Below are positions 1 through 6,060 of a stretch of DNA of 7,278 bases, one piece after another; positions within the stretch are counted from its first letter, which is position 1, and each line of letters opens with the position of its first letter. Location: NCBI GenBank assembly GCA_945917385.1, contig CAMEHJ010000054.1, positions 1 through 7,278 on the forward strand. The letters are read 5' to 3'. Origin of the DNA: an uncultured bacterium. Its GTDB lineage: Bacteria; Bacillota_A; Clostridia; Oscillospirales; Oscillospiraceae. The translations under genes and the position numbers were made by a program. The notes beneath the pieces are model-generated. The model was not told where the DNA came from and searched no databases. It worked only from the letters and a program-made list of their open reading frames with translations.

Positions 1-1832
1 TCTTCTCTCTGGCAAAGGTCATGCCCGAGGCAGAGGCTATCGGCTACATGAAGGATGCCGCGACGCACTCCTACCTGAAGAAGGGTCAGGACATCGTTGA
101 CATGAACCACAAGGCAATCGACGCCGGCGCCACCGCCTACACCAAGGTAGAGATCCCCGCATCCTGGGCAACCGCCGAGGACAAGGCCGACACCGCCGTT
201 GCCACCGGCCGCGAAAAGACCGTCAAGATGGTCAAGAACATCCTTGATCCCATCGACAAGATGGACGGCGACTCCCTGCCCGTTTCCACCTTCGTCGACC
301 ACGCCGACGGTACCTTCGAGCTGGGCGCCGCCGCATACGAGAAGCGCGGCATCGCCGTCTCCGTTCCCGAATGGGACGCAGAGAAGTGCATCCAGTGCAA
401 CCAGTGTGCATTCGTCTGCCCGCACGCAACCATCCGTCCCTTCGCACTCTCCGCCGAGGAAGCGGCTGCTGCTCCCGCAGAGACCAAGCTTGCCGACATC
501 AAGGCCGGTAAGGGCAAGGGCGTTTACAAGTTCACCATGGCCGTCTCCGCGCTCGACTGCATGGGCTGCGGCGTCTGCATCGGCCAGTGCGCTGTCGGCG
601 CAATCAAGATGGTCCCCATGGAGAGCCAGATCGAGGAGCAGAAGGTCTTCGATTACTGCGTTGCAAACGTCTCCGAGAAGGCAGATATGTTCGACGCAGG
701 CAACGTCAAGTTCAGCCAGTTCGCACAGCCGTACCTTGAGTTCTCCGGCTCCTGCGCAGGCTGCGCCGAGACCAGCTATGCCCGCCTCGTAACCCAGCTC
801 TTCGGCGACCATATGCTCATCTCCAACGCTACCGGCTGTTCCTCCATCTGGGGCGGCCCCGCAGCTACCTCTCCCTACACCGTCAACAAGGCGGGCAAGG
901 GCCCCGCATGGGCAAACTCCCTGTTCGAGGATAACGCAGAGCACGGTCTCGGTATGTACCTCGGCCAGAAGAAGATCCGCGACGACGTGAAGCCTCTCAT
1001 CGAGAAGATCGCCGCCGAGGGCAAGGATGAGGAAATCAAGGCAGCCGCTGCCGAGTACCTCGCCACCTACGACGACGGCAACAAGAACCAGGCTCCCGCA
1101 AAGAAGCTCATCGCTCTGCTCGAGGCAAAGGACTGCGACTGCGAGACCCGCAAGGCAATCCTTGCAAAGAAGGACTTCCTGAACAAGAAGTCCATGTGGA
1201 TCTTCGGCGGCGACGGCTGGGCATACGACATCGGCTTCGGCGGCGTTGACCATGTGCTGGCATCCAACAAGGATGTGAACATCTTCGTCTTCGATACCGA
1301 GGTTTACTCCAACACCGGCGGACAGGCTTCCAAGGCTTCCAACATCGGTCAGGTCGCTCAGTTCGCGGCAGCCGGTAAGGAAATCAAGTCCAAGTCCCTG
1401 GCTGAGATCGCAATGACCTACGGCTACGTCTACGTTGCACAGATCGCAATGGGCGCAAACAAGGTCCAGACCCTCAAGGCAATCGCCGAGGCAGAGGCTC
1501 ACAAGGGTCCCTCCCTCATCATTGCATACGCACCCTGCGAGATGCACAGCATCAAGGGCGGTATGGAGAACTGCCAGAAGGAAATGGACAAGGCAGTCAA
1601 GTGCGGCTACTGGAACCTCTTCCGCTTCAACCCGGATGCAGAGACCAATAAGTTCACTCTCGACAGCAAGGAGCCTGCAGGCGGTTACCGCGAGTTCCTC
1701 ATGAACGAGGCCCGTTACAGCCGTCTGACCCGCGAGTTCCCCGAACGCGCGGACGGTCTGTTCACCAAGTCCGAGAAGAACGCCATGGAGCGCTACGAGC
1801 ACCTGATGAAGCTCAAGACCATGTACGAATAA
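1..1832 (+). CDS. nifJ: Pyruvate:ferredoxin (flavodoxin) oxidoreductase, C-terminal half (5' partial)
   Basis: This cytoplasmic enzyme oxidises pyruvate with CoA to acetyl-CoA and CO2 and reduces ferredoxin, the central step of anaerobic pyruvate metabolism. The frame is already open at the left edge (first full codon at 3), so about 609 residues are visible of a family that is normally about 1170-1230. Numbering from the Met at 21, a ferredoxin domain carries two [4Fe-4S] motifs, C123/C126/C129/C133-P and C180/C183/C186/C190. The second lacks the usual Pro after its last Cys. The TPP domain follows: C245, C248, C273 (in ATGCSSIWGG) and C506 (in YAPC) match the four ligands of the proximal cluster known from the Desulfovibrio africanus enzyme, with the same 25-residue step from the second to the third. 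GDGWAYDIGFGG (from about 398) and NTGGQ (from 431) are the Mg-TPP motif. Codon use is strongly biased (AAG, GCA, CTC), as in highly expressed genes. The canonical GCGET is GCAET here. A terminator follows directly, so this is the last gene of its transcript. Confidence 0.97.
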   Translation, partial: FSLAKVMPEAEAIGYMKDAATHSYLKKGQDIVDMNHKAIDAGATAYTKVEIPASWATAEDKADTAVATGREKTVKMVKNILDPIDKMDGDSLPVSTFVDHADGTFELGAAAYEKRGIAVSVPEWDAEKCIQCNQCAFVCPHATIRPFALSAEEAAAAPAETKLADIKAGKGKGVYKFTMAVSALDCMGCGVCIGQCAVGAIKMVPMESQIEEQKVFDYCVANVSEKADMFDAGNVKFSQFAQPYLEFSGSCAGCAETSYARLVTQLFGDHMLISNATGCSSIWGGPAATSPYTVNKAGKGPAWANSLFEDNAEHGLGMYLGQKKIRDDVKPLIEKIAAEGKDEEIKAAAAEYLATYDDGNKNQAPAKKLIALLEAKDCDCETRKAILAKKDFLNKKSMWIFGGDGWAYDIGFGGVDHVLASNKDVNIFVFDTEVYSNTGGQASKASNIGQVAQFAAAGKEIKSKSLAEIAMTYGYVYVAQIAMGANKVQTLKAIAEAEAHKGPSLIIAYAPCEMHSIKGGMENCQKEMDKAVKCGYWNLFRFNPDAETNKFTLDSKEPAGGYREFLMNEARYSRLTREFPERADGLFTKSEKNAMERYEHLMKLKTMYE

Positions 1833-1853
1833 TCCGGCAAAACATAATGACAG

Positions 1854-1880
1854 AGCACCCGGCTTTTGCCGGGTGCTTTT
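1854..1880 (+). terminator. Intrinsic terminator of the PFOR gene
   Basis: A perfect 10-bp stem (1854-1863 with 1868-1877, AGCACCCGGC) closes a TTTT loop. The T-run that follows is short, ending at 1880. It lies 22 bases after the PFOR stop and ends that transcript before the murI promoter. Confidence 0.92.
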
Positions 1881-1922
1881 CATGTCTAATTCGCTGCGCG
1901 CTTGCACGGACGGTCTAATTAC

Positions 1923-1951
1923 TTGCAAAATCTCCATATATAGAATATACT
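1923..1951 (+). promoter_or_regulatory. Sigma70-type promoter of the racemase gene
   Basis: The -35 element TTGCAA (1923-1928) and the -10 element TATACT (1946-1951) are separated by exactly 17 bases, in an AT-rich stretch after the PFOR terminator. The transcript would start near 1958, giving a leader of about 45 bases. Read from the sequence only. Confidence 0.7.
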
Positions 1952-1988
1952 GTATAAAAAGAAAGAGCGGGCGCAAAAGCGTCGGGGC

Positions 1989-1997
1989 AAGGAAGTG
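1989..1997 (+). promoter_or_regulatory. Ribosome binding site that decides the racemase start
   Basis: AAGGAAGTG matches the anti-Shine-Dalgarno complement AAGGAGGTG at 8 of 9 positions. The in-frame GTG at 1995 is the end of this site, so it is unlikely to be the start. The TTG at 2004 sits 6 bases beyond the site, at ideal spacing. Confidence 0.7.
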
Positions 1998-2003
1998 AAT
2001 TTA

Positions 2004-2801
2004 TTGATAAAAAGGGACGCGCCTGTCGGTGCGATGGACTCCGGTGTCGGCGGCCTCACCGTGGTACAGAACCTGCGGCGCATACTGCCTGTGGAGGATG
2101 TGCTCTTCTTCGGTGACAGCGTAAACTGCCCCTACGGCAACCGAAGCGAGGACGAGATATTTGAGCTTGGTATGAAAATGATACGCAGCTTTGAGCGCGA
2201 GGGCGTCAAGTGCGTGGTCATCGCTTGCAACACCATATCCACCGTTGTTGACAGGTTCCGCCGTGAAACAAACCTGCAGCTTTTCAGCATCGTTGAGAGC
2301 ACGGCAAAGTATGTCGCCGGGATGGGCGTTGACTCCGCGGGGCTTATCGCGACGGAGCGCGTCGTAAAAAGCGGCGTATTTGAGCAAAGTCTGTGCAAAG
2401 AGATGCCCGGTTTCAGACTTGCCAAGCAAGGCTCACACGAGCTCGCCGCGCTGATAGACGGCGGCATTGTTGAGGGCGCGGCGGTCGAGACGGAGATACG
2501 CGCATGCATTGATAAAATCATTGCCGCCGGCGGGAGAGACAGACTCATCCTCGGCTGCACGCACTACCCCATCGTGGCGGACGTGTTTAGTAAGTGCTAT
2601 CCTGAGCTTACACTGATAGATGCATCACGCGCACAGGCGGAGGCGGTGTCGGACTGGCTCCGCGAAAACTCGCTGCTGCGTACCGGCCACGAGGGAACGC
2701 TCACCATCCGCACGAGCGGCGGCAGAGAGAACTATGAGCGCGTCTGCGCTCTGCTCGGCATAAGCGAGGGTACGCAGATACAGACCGTTGAGAGCTTATA
2801 A
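2004..2801 (+). CDS. murI: Glutamate racemase (divergent Asp/Glu racemase family)
   Basis: Glutamate racemase interconverts L- and D-glutamate in the cytoplasm, supplying D-Glu for peptidoglycan, without a cofactor and using two cysteines. From a TTG at 2004 the protein has 265 residues, the usual family length. The first lobe shows DSGVGG (D12, S13), PYGN (43-46) and ACNT with catalytic C75. The second lobe shows GCTHYP with catalytic C185 and H187. TSGGRENYERV near the C-terminus corresponds to the TTGDPxxF element of MurI. The start was chosen from the Shine-Dalgarno site; a GTG at 1995 would add three residues. The middle is unlike textbook MurI: the usual ACPLLVPLVE block reads GSHELAALIDGG, the GVI-P segment reads FSIVESTA, and GTxxT reads ATERV. 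All catalytic residues are kept, so I favour a glutamate racemase; an aspartate or broader-specificity racemase is possible. It has its own promoter and terminator and appears monocistronic. Confidence 0.87.
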   Translation: MIKRDAPVGAMDSGVGGLTVVQNLRRILPVEDVLFFGDSVNCPYGNRSEDEIFELGMKMIRSFEREGVKCVVIACNTISTVVDRFRRETNLQLFSIVESTAKYVAGMGVDSAGLIATERVVKSGVFEQSLCKEMPGFRLAKQGSHELAALIDGGIVEGAAVETEIRACIDKIIAAGGRDRLILGCTHYPIVADVFSKCYPELTLIDASRAQAEAVSDWLRENSLLRTGHEGTLTIRTSGGRENYERVCALLGISEGTQIQTVESL

Positions 2802-2807
2802 AATAAG

Positions 2808-2838
2808 AACTGCCGGGGTCAGCACCCCGGCAGTTTTT
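2808..2838 (+). terminator. Intrinsic terminator shared by the convergent racemase and galactokinase genes
   Basis: A perfect 12-bp stem (2808-2819 with 2824-2835, AACTGCCGGGGT) has a CAGC loop and a T-run to 2838. It lies between the racemase stop (2801) and the galactokinase stop (2853). Read on the minus strand the stem is followed by CTTATTTT, so it can probably also stop galK transcripts, though that T-run is weaker. Confidence 0.92.
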
Positions 2839-2852
2839 CATATTAAAATTCG

Positions 2853-3932
2853 TCAGACAAGATGGACGATGCGACAGGAGCCGACGCCGAATACCTTTTC
2901 CATCTCCTGCTTATAATAGTCGAAGTAGTCGCTCGGCATGAGCGCCTGAACACAGCCGGCAAAGCCGCCGCCGTGAACGCGCCATGCGCCCTTGCCGTCA
3001 AGAAGCTTTGACGAAAGCTCAAGCCCGTCGGCAAGCTTGCGGTCCTTGGAAGCGCTCGTCACGATGTTGTTGAGCAACTCCTCGGAGGAGCGGCCGGACT
3101 CGTTCATAAGCTTCATATAGGTCTCGCCGTCACGGTTTTTGAGCGCCTCGCGCATCTTGGGCACGCGCTCGTTTTCACCGAAGAAGTGCATCGCGCGGCG
3201 CACGGGTCTGTTTGCGGGGTCCCAGTTTTTCGCGTAGAACTCCGCGGGGTCCACGTCGGACAGCACGCCCTTGTCAAAGAGGTTTGCGATGTAAACCATG
3301 TCGGCGGGGATACGCGCGTAGGAGGAGTCGAGTCCCGCGTGGCTGCCGCCGGTGTTTGTCAGGCACAAAGTCAGCCCCATCTCAGCGAAGTTTGCGTTTA
3401 TCGGCTCAATTTCGCCGGTCTTGAAGTCAACATATACGGGGTGGCCGATGGCGCAGGCGAGCTGGTCCATAAGGCCGCAGGGCTTGCCGAAGTGCTCCTT
3501 CTCCGCCTGCTGCGCAATTCTTGCGAGTACGACGGGAGCGACCTCGCCGTTATTATAAAGCTCGCTCAGAATCCTTCCTATCATAACAGAGAACGCGGCA
3601 GAGGAGCTTAGCCCGGAGCCTGCGGGCAGCGTAGAGCGGATGCTTGCGTGAAAACCGCCGACCTTCAGACCGTAATCCTTGAACGCGGAGATAACGCCGC
3701 GCACGAGTGCCGTTGAAGAGCCAAACTCGGTCGGGCGCACTGCGGTATGTTCGATGTTCACCTCAAAAGGCTTGAATCCCTCGGACGCGATAACCGCGAA
3801 TGAGGAATCGGTCGCCTCCACATCCGCGTAAAGACCGAGATCGACGGCCGAGGCAAGAATGCGGCCGTTCTGGTGGTCGGTGTGGTTGCCGGCAAGCTCG
3901 GTTCTGCCCGGAGTAAATATCTGTTTGGTCAT
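2853..3932 (-). CDS. galK: Galactokinase-family GHMP sugar kinase
   Basis: Galactokinase phosphorylates galactose at C1 with ATP, the first step of the Leloir pathway, in the cytoplasm. The 359 residues begin at ATG 3932, chosen because GAGGTG (3943-3938) stands 5 bases upstream; a GTG at 3938 overlaps that site and would add only two residues. In order: the galactokinase signature PGRTELAGNHTDHQNG (8-23), the GHMP ATP-binding loop LPAGSGLSSSAA (102-113), the catalytic Asp in GLMDQ (D156), and the C-terminal GHMP motif GGGFAGC (321-327). R10, D19 and D156 correspond to the Arg, Asp and catalytic Asp of characterised galactokinases. However, N16 stands where GEHTDY has its sugar-contacting Glu, and His replaces the Tyr. 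No galT, galE or transporter is adjacent, so context does not confirm galactose as the substrate. Length is slightly below the usual 380-390. It converges on the racemase gene and diverges from pncB. Confidence 0.88.
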   Translation of the reverse strand: MTKQIFTPGRTELAGNHTDHQNGRILASAVDLGLYADVEATDSSFAVIASEGFKPFEVNIEHTAVRPTEFGSSTALVRGVISAFKDYGLKVGGFHASIRSTLPAGSGLSSSAAFSVMIGRILSELYNNGEVAPVVLARIAQQAEKEHFGKPCGLMDQLACAIGHPVYVDFKTGEIEPINANFAEMGLTLCLTNTGGSHAGLDSSYARIPADMVYIANLFDKGVLSDVDPAEFYAKNWDPANRPVRRAMHFFGENERVPKMREALKNRDGETYMKLMNESGRSSEELLNNIVTSASKDRKLADGLELSSKLLDGKGAWRVHGGGFAGCVQALMPSDYFDYYKQEMEKVFGVGSCRIVHLV

Positions 3933-3978
3933 ATGCACACCTCAAAAATATATTTTACTTTTAATAATATCATCATAA

Positions 3979-4007
3979 AGAATATATCAAACCCGCCTTA
4001 AAGTCAA
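3979..4007 (-). promoter_or_regulatory. Sigma70-type promoter of galK
   Basis: On the minus strand the -35 element TTGACT (4007-4002) is followed at 17 bases by TATTCT (3984-3979), or at 15 bases by the better hexamer TATATT (3986-3981). Transcription would start near 3972, leaving an AT-rich leader of about 40 bases with no visible operator. Confidence 0.6.
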
Positions 4008-4057
4008 CAGAAGAAGCACCCGCAGACGACAAAATTTTAACAGACCATACAAAACCC

Positions 4058-4086
4058 TTGCCTAAAAAAACGAATATGATTATAAT
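4058..4086 (+). promoter_or_regulatory. Near-consensus sigma70-type promoter of pncB
   Basis: TTGCCT (4058-4063) and a perfect TATAAT (4081-4086) are separated by exactly 17 bases. The start of transcription would be near 4093, giving a leader of about 37 bases, too short for a riboswitch. The TTG of the -35 element is in frame with pncB but is not a translation start. Confidence 0.8.
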
Positions 4087-4116
4087 AAATTCACATAAAA
4101 CCGTTCGGCGTGAGCC

Positions 4117-4123
4117 GAGGAGG
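4117..4123 (+). promoter_or_regulatory. Ribosome binding site fixing the pncB start
   Basis: GAGGAGG lies 6 bases before ATG 4130. Upstream in-frame codons back to 4058 fall inside the promoter and carry no similar site. A small 5-bp hairpin (TCGGC-GTGA-GCCGA, 4105-4118) touches the first bases of the site; it is probably too weak to matter. Confidence 0.8.
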
Positions 4124-4129
4124 AATAGG

Positions 4130-5599
4130 ATGAAAACAGCAAACGGAATCAACCTTACCATGCTATGCGATTTCTATGAGCTTACCATGGGAAACGGCTA
4201 CTTTGCCGACGGCGTCGGAGAGAAGATAAGCTATTTCGACGTTTTTTTCAGGGACATCCCCGATAAGGGCGGCTACGCCGTCGCCGCCGGACTTGAGCAG
4301 ATTGTGGACTATGTAAACAATCTCCGCTTTGAGCCGGAGGATATCGAGTATCTGCGCTCCAGAGGTCTGTTCAGCGAGGGCTTTCTTGAGTACCTTGCAA
4401 ACTTCCGCTTCACCGGCGACATCTGGGCGGTACCGGAGGGGACGGTCATTTTCCCCGGTGAGCCGGTAATAACCGTCCGCGCCCCCGCAATTCAGGCTCA
4501 GCTTGTCGAGACCTACCTCCTGCTTGAGTTCAACCACCAGAGCCTTATTGCCACCAAGGCCAGCCGCGTCTGCCGCGCGGCGGAGGGGCGTGCGGTGCTT
4601 GAGTTCGGCTCACGCCGCGCACAGGGCATCGCGGGTGCCGTAACGGGTGCGCGCGCCGCGTTCATCGGCGGCTGTGCCGGCACCGCCTGCACCGTCTCCG
4701 ACCAGATTTACGGTGTTCCCGCCGCGGGCACCATGGCGCACTCATGGGTTCAGATGTTCGACAGCGAGTACGACGCCTTTGTCAGCTACTGCCGCACCTA
4801 CCCCAACAGCGCAACGCTGCTCGTCGATACCTATGACACGCTGAAATCCGGCGTGCCCAACGCCATCCGCGCCTTTAACGAGGTTTTGAAGCCGCTCGGC
4901 ATAACCAAGTGCGGCATCCGTCTGGACTCCGGCGACATGGCATATCTCACGCGCAAGGCGCGTAAAATGCTCGATGATGCCGGCTGGACGGGCTGCACCA
5001 TAACCGTCTCCAACTCCCTGGATGAGCGTCTGATTTCCGACCTCATCCGTCAGGGCGCCTGCATCGACGCTTTCGGCGTGGGCGAGCGGCTTATCACCTC
5101 GAAGAGCACGCCCGTGTTCGGCGGCGTGTATAAGCTCTGCGCCGTCGAGACAGACGACGGCACCCTCACCCCCAAGATCAAGGTCAGTGAAAACGTCGGC
5201 AAAATTACGAACCCCGGCTTCAAGAAGGTCTATCGTTTTTACGACCGCGAGACCGGCATGGCGATGGCGGACTATATCTGTCTGCGCGACGAGACCGTGG
5301 ACGACAGCCGCCCCATCGAGATATGCGACCCGCATGACCGCTGGAAGACCAAGCTTATCGAAAACTATCAGGCGGTCGAGCTGCAGGTGCCCATCTTCAA
5401 AAACGGCGAGCTTCAGTATGAGCTGCCCACGCTCAAGCAGATAAAGACCAACTGCGCCTATCAGATAAGCACCCTCTGGCCGGAGGTCAAGCGTTTTGAC
5501 AACCCCCACAACTACTATGTGGACCTCTCCCCGAAGCTCATGGCGCTCAAGGACAAGATGCTTCTTGAGCACAGAAAGAGCGAGCAGAGCGGGAAATAA
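4130..5599 (+). CDS. pncB: Nicotinate phosphoribosyltransferase
   Basis: This cytoplasmic enzyme joins nicotinate to PRPP, driven by ATP hydrolysis, giving nicotinate mononucleotide for NAD salvage (Preiss-Handler pathway). The 489 residues match the long bacterial form. Visible family motifs are LCDFYELTMGNGYF (12-25), EFGSRRAQG (158-166), GTMAHSWVQMFDSEY (200-214), where H204 is in the position of the His phosphorylated during the ATP cycle, RLDSGDMAYL (264-273) in the phosphate-binding region, SNSLDE (294-299), and DAFGVGERL (313-321). ATG 4130 is chosen from the GAGGAGG site. The gene has its own strong promoter, no operon partner, and a bidirectional terminator after it. I see no nadA/B/C genes nearby and no clear NiaR- or NrtR-type operator. 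Confidence 0.96.
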   Translation: MKTANGINLTMLCDFYELTMGNGYFADGVGEKISYFDVFFRDIPDKGGYAVAAGLEQIVDYVNNLRFEPEDIEYLRSRGLFSEGFLEYLANFRFTGDIWAVPEGTVIFPGEPVITVRAPAIQAQLVETYLLLEFNHQSLIATKASRVCRAAEGRAVLEFGSRRAQGIAGAVTGARAAFIGGCAGTACTVSDQIYGVPAAGTMAHSWVQMFDSEYDAFVSYCRTYPNSATLLVDTYDTLKSGVPNAIRAFNEVLKPLGITKCGIRLDSGDMAYLTRKARKMLDDAGWTGCTITVSNSLDERLISDLIRQGACIDAFGVGERLITSKSTPVFGGVYKLCAVETDDGTLTPKIKVSENVGKITNPGFKKVYRFYDRETGMAMADYICLRDETVDDSRPIEICDPHDRWKTKLIENYQAVELQVPIFKNGELQYELPTLKQIKTNCAYQISTLWPEVKRFDNPHNYYVDLSPKLMALKDKMLLEHRKSEQSGK

Positions 5600-5615
5600 A
5601 AGAATACGGAATATA

Positions 5616-5652
5616 AAAAAACAGGAAGCGAAAAAATCGCTTCCTGTTTTTT
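5616..5652 (+). terminator. Bidirectional intrinsic terminator between pncB and the ferredoxin gene
   Basis: An 11-bp perfect stem (5621-5631 with 5637-5647, ACAGGAAGCGA) surrounds an AAAAA loop. It is flanked by an A-run on the left and a T-run on the right, which can extend the pairing to 5616-5652. Either strand therefore reads as GC-containing hairpin plus T-run, so it can end both the pncB transcript and the opposing ferredoxin transcript. Confidence 0.93.
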
Positions 5653-5689
5653 ATGTTCCAAAGGGATATTCCCCCTCAGGCGTGAGAAC

Positions 5690-5860
5690 TCAGCCCTCAG
5701 AAATAGCCTCAGCGGGGCACTGAGCTGCGCAAGCACCGCACTCAAGGCACTTATCGGGGTCGATCTCGTAGTGAAGCTCGCCCATATCGATCGCTTCAGC
5801 GGGGCACTGAGCTGCGCAAGAGCCGCAGGACAGGCACTCATCAGAAATAACGTATGCCAT
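5690..5860 (-). CDS. 2[4Fe-4S] clostridial-type ferredoxin (56 residues)
   Basis: This small soluble protein carries two electrons at low potential. ATG 5860 is preceded by GGAGGT (5872-5867) at 6 bases, and the TGA is at 5692-5690. The 56 residues hold two classical motifs: C9/C12/C15/C19-P and C38/C41/C44/C48-P. Each cluster takes three ligands from one motif and the fourth from the other. The length and pattern match Clostridium pasteurianum ferredoxin (55 residues). The two halves are almost the same, CLSCGSCAAQCPAEAI and CLECGACAAQCPAEAI, with an exact 25-bp DNA repeat at an 87-bp step. It lacks the loop insertion and C-terminal helix of the longer Alvin-type ferredoxins. Its likely partner is the PFOR encoded at the left of the window, which needs such an acceptor, although hydrogenase or Rnf-type partners may lie elsewhere. 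It has its own promoter and ends at the shared terminator. Confidence 0.95.
   Translation of the reverse strand: MAYVISDECLSCGSCAAQCPAEAIDMGELHYEIDPDKCLECGACAAQCPAEAISEG
5709..5820. repeat. 25-bp exact direct repeat inside the ferredoxin gene
   Basis: Positions 5709-5733 and 5796-5820 are identical over 25 bases. The step is 87 bases (29 codons), so the repeat is in frame and encodes the CAAQCPAE region of each cluster-binding half. Confidence 0.95.
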
Positions 5861-5883
5861 GATATTACCTCCATATAATTCTA

Positions 5884-5899
5884 TGACCGGGTAAGGTCA
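5884..5899. promoter_or_regulatory. Inverted repeat in the ferredoxin leader
   Basis: TGACC (5884-5888) and GGTCA (5895-5899) form a perfect inverted repeat with a 6-base spacer. It lies just downstream of the predicted transcription start of the ferredoxin gene, where a repressor could block transcription. It could equally be a short leader hairpin. No known operator is recognised. Confidence 0.4.
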
Positions 5900-5910
5900 C
5901 TGCTGGAAAT

Positions 5911-5938
5911 ATTGTAGCACGTTTGCGGGAAAAATCAA
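5911..5938 (-). promoter_or_regulatory. Extended -10 promoter of the ferredoxin gene
   Basis: On the minus strand TTGATT (5938-5933) is followed after 16 bases by TACAAT (5916-5911). The -10 is preceded by TGC, an extended -10 motif. Transcription would begin near 5904, giving a leader of about 44 bases before ATG 5860. Confidence 0.72.
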
Positions 5939-5979
5939 TTACTAATTTATAAATGGAAATAATAATTCGTGAAACGGTC

Positions 5980-5985
5980 TATAAT
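5980..5985 (+). promoter_or_regulatory. Possible -10 element upstream of clpC
   Basis: TATAAT stands about 75 bases before the proposed clpC start, but I find no acceptable -35 hexamer 16-18 bases upstream and no TG extension. I also see neither a CtsR heptad repeat nor a CIRCE element in the gap between the ferredoxin and clpC genes. Confidence 0.3.
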
Positions 5986-6009
5986 TTTCTTAAAACACCC
6001 GACTGTATT

Positions 6010-6026
6010 CGCCGGAATTGCCGGCG
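6010..6026 (+). other. Small GC hairpin in the clpC leader
   Basis: CGCCGG (6010-6015) pairs with CCGGCG (6021-6026) around an AATTG loop. No T-run follows, so it is not a terminator. It lies 20 bases before the ribosome binding site and might shape the leader; no function can be assigned. Confidence 0.35.
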
Positions 6027-6045
6027 CGACCGGGGCATAATCAAA

Positions 6046-6053
6046 AAGGGGGT
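6046..6053 (+). promoter_or_regulatory. Ribosome binding site of clpC
   Basis: AAGGGGGT pairs with the 16S rRNA tail over all eight positions of AAGGAGGT if one G-U wobble is allowed. Seven bases later, in the Clp reading frame, stands ATA at 6061. The ATG at 6054 directly abuts the site and is in another frame. Confidence 0.65.
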
Positions 6054-6060
6054 ATGCCTT

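Noticed and set aside
2001..2560. Two 142-codon minus-strand frames inside the racemase gene.
   Set aside because: Both are antisense shadows of a coding sequence with intact catalytic motifs.
4058..4129. A 24-codon N-terminal extension of PncB starting at TTG 4058.
   Set aside because: The stretch is the promoter itself (TTGCCT and TATAAT) and leader; ATG 4130 has a strong ribosome site and matches family N-termini.
4087..4129. A riboswitch or NAD-responsive leader before pncB.
   Set aside because: The predicted leader is only about 37 bases with one 5-bp hairpin, too little for any known NAD-related riboswitch, and I see no terminator-antiterminator pair.
4742..5572. A 276-codon open frame on the minus strand inside pncB.
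   Set aside because: It is a shadow of a GC-rich gene with rare stops on the opposite strand; pncB motifs cover the same bases and no promoter or ribosome site is seen for it.
5953..6060. ATG 5953 as the true clpC start.
   Set aside because: There is no ribosome site before it, the stretch is AT-rich then repeat-like, the 36 added residues do not resemble a Clp N-terminus, and a strong ribosome site lies downstream. It cannot be fully excluded.
5861..6060. CtsR or HrcA (CIRCE) heat-shock operator before clpC.
   Set aside because: Searching by eye I find neither the CtsR heptad direct repeat nor TTAGCACTC-N9-GAGTGCTAA in this gap.
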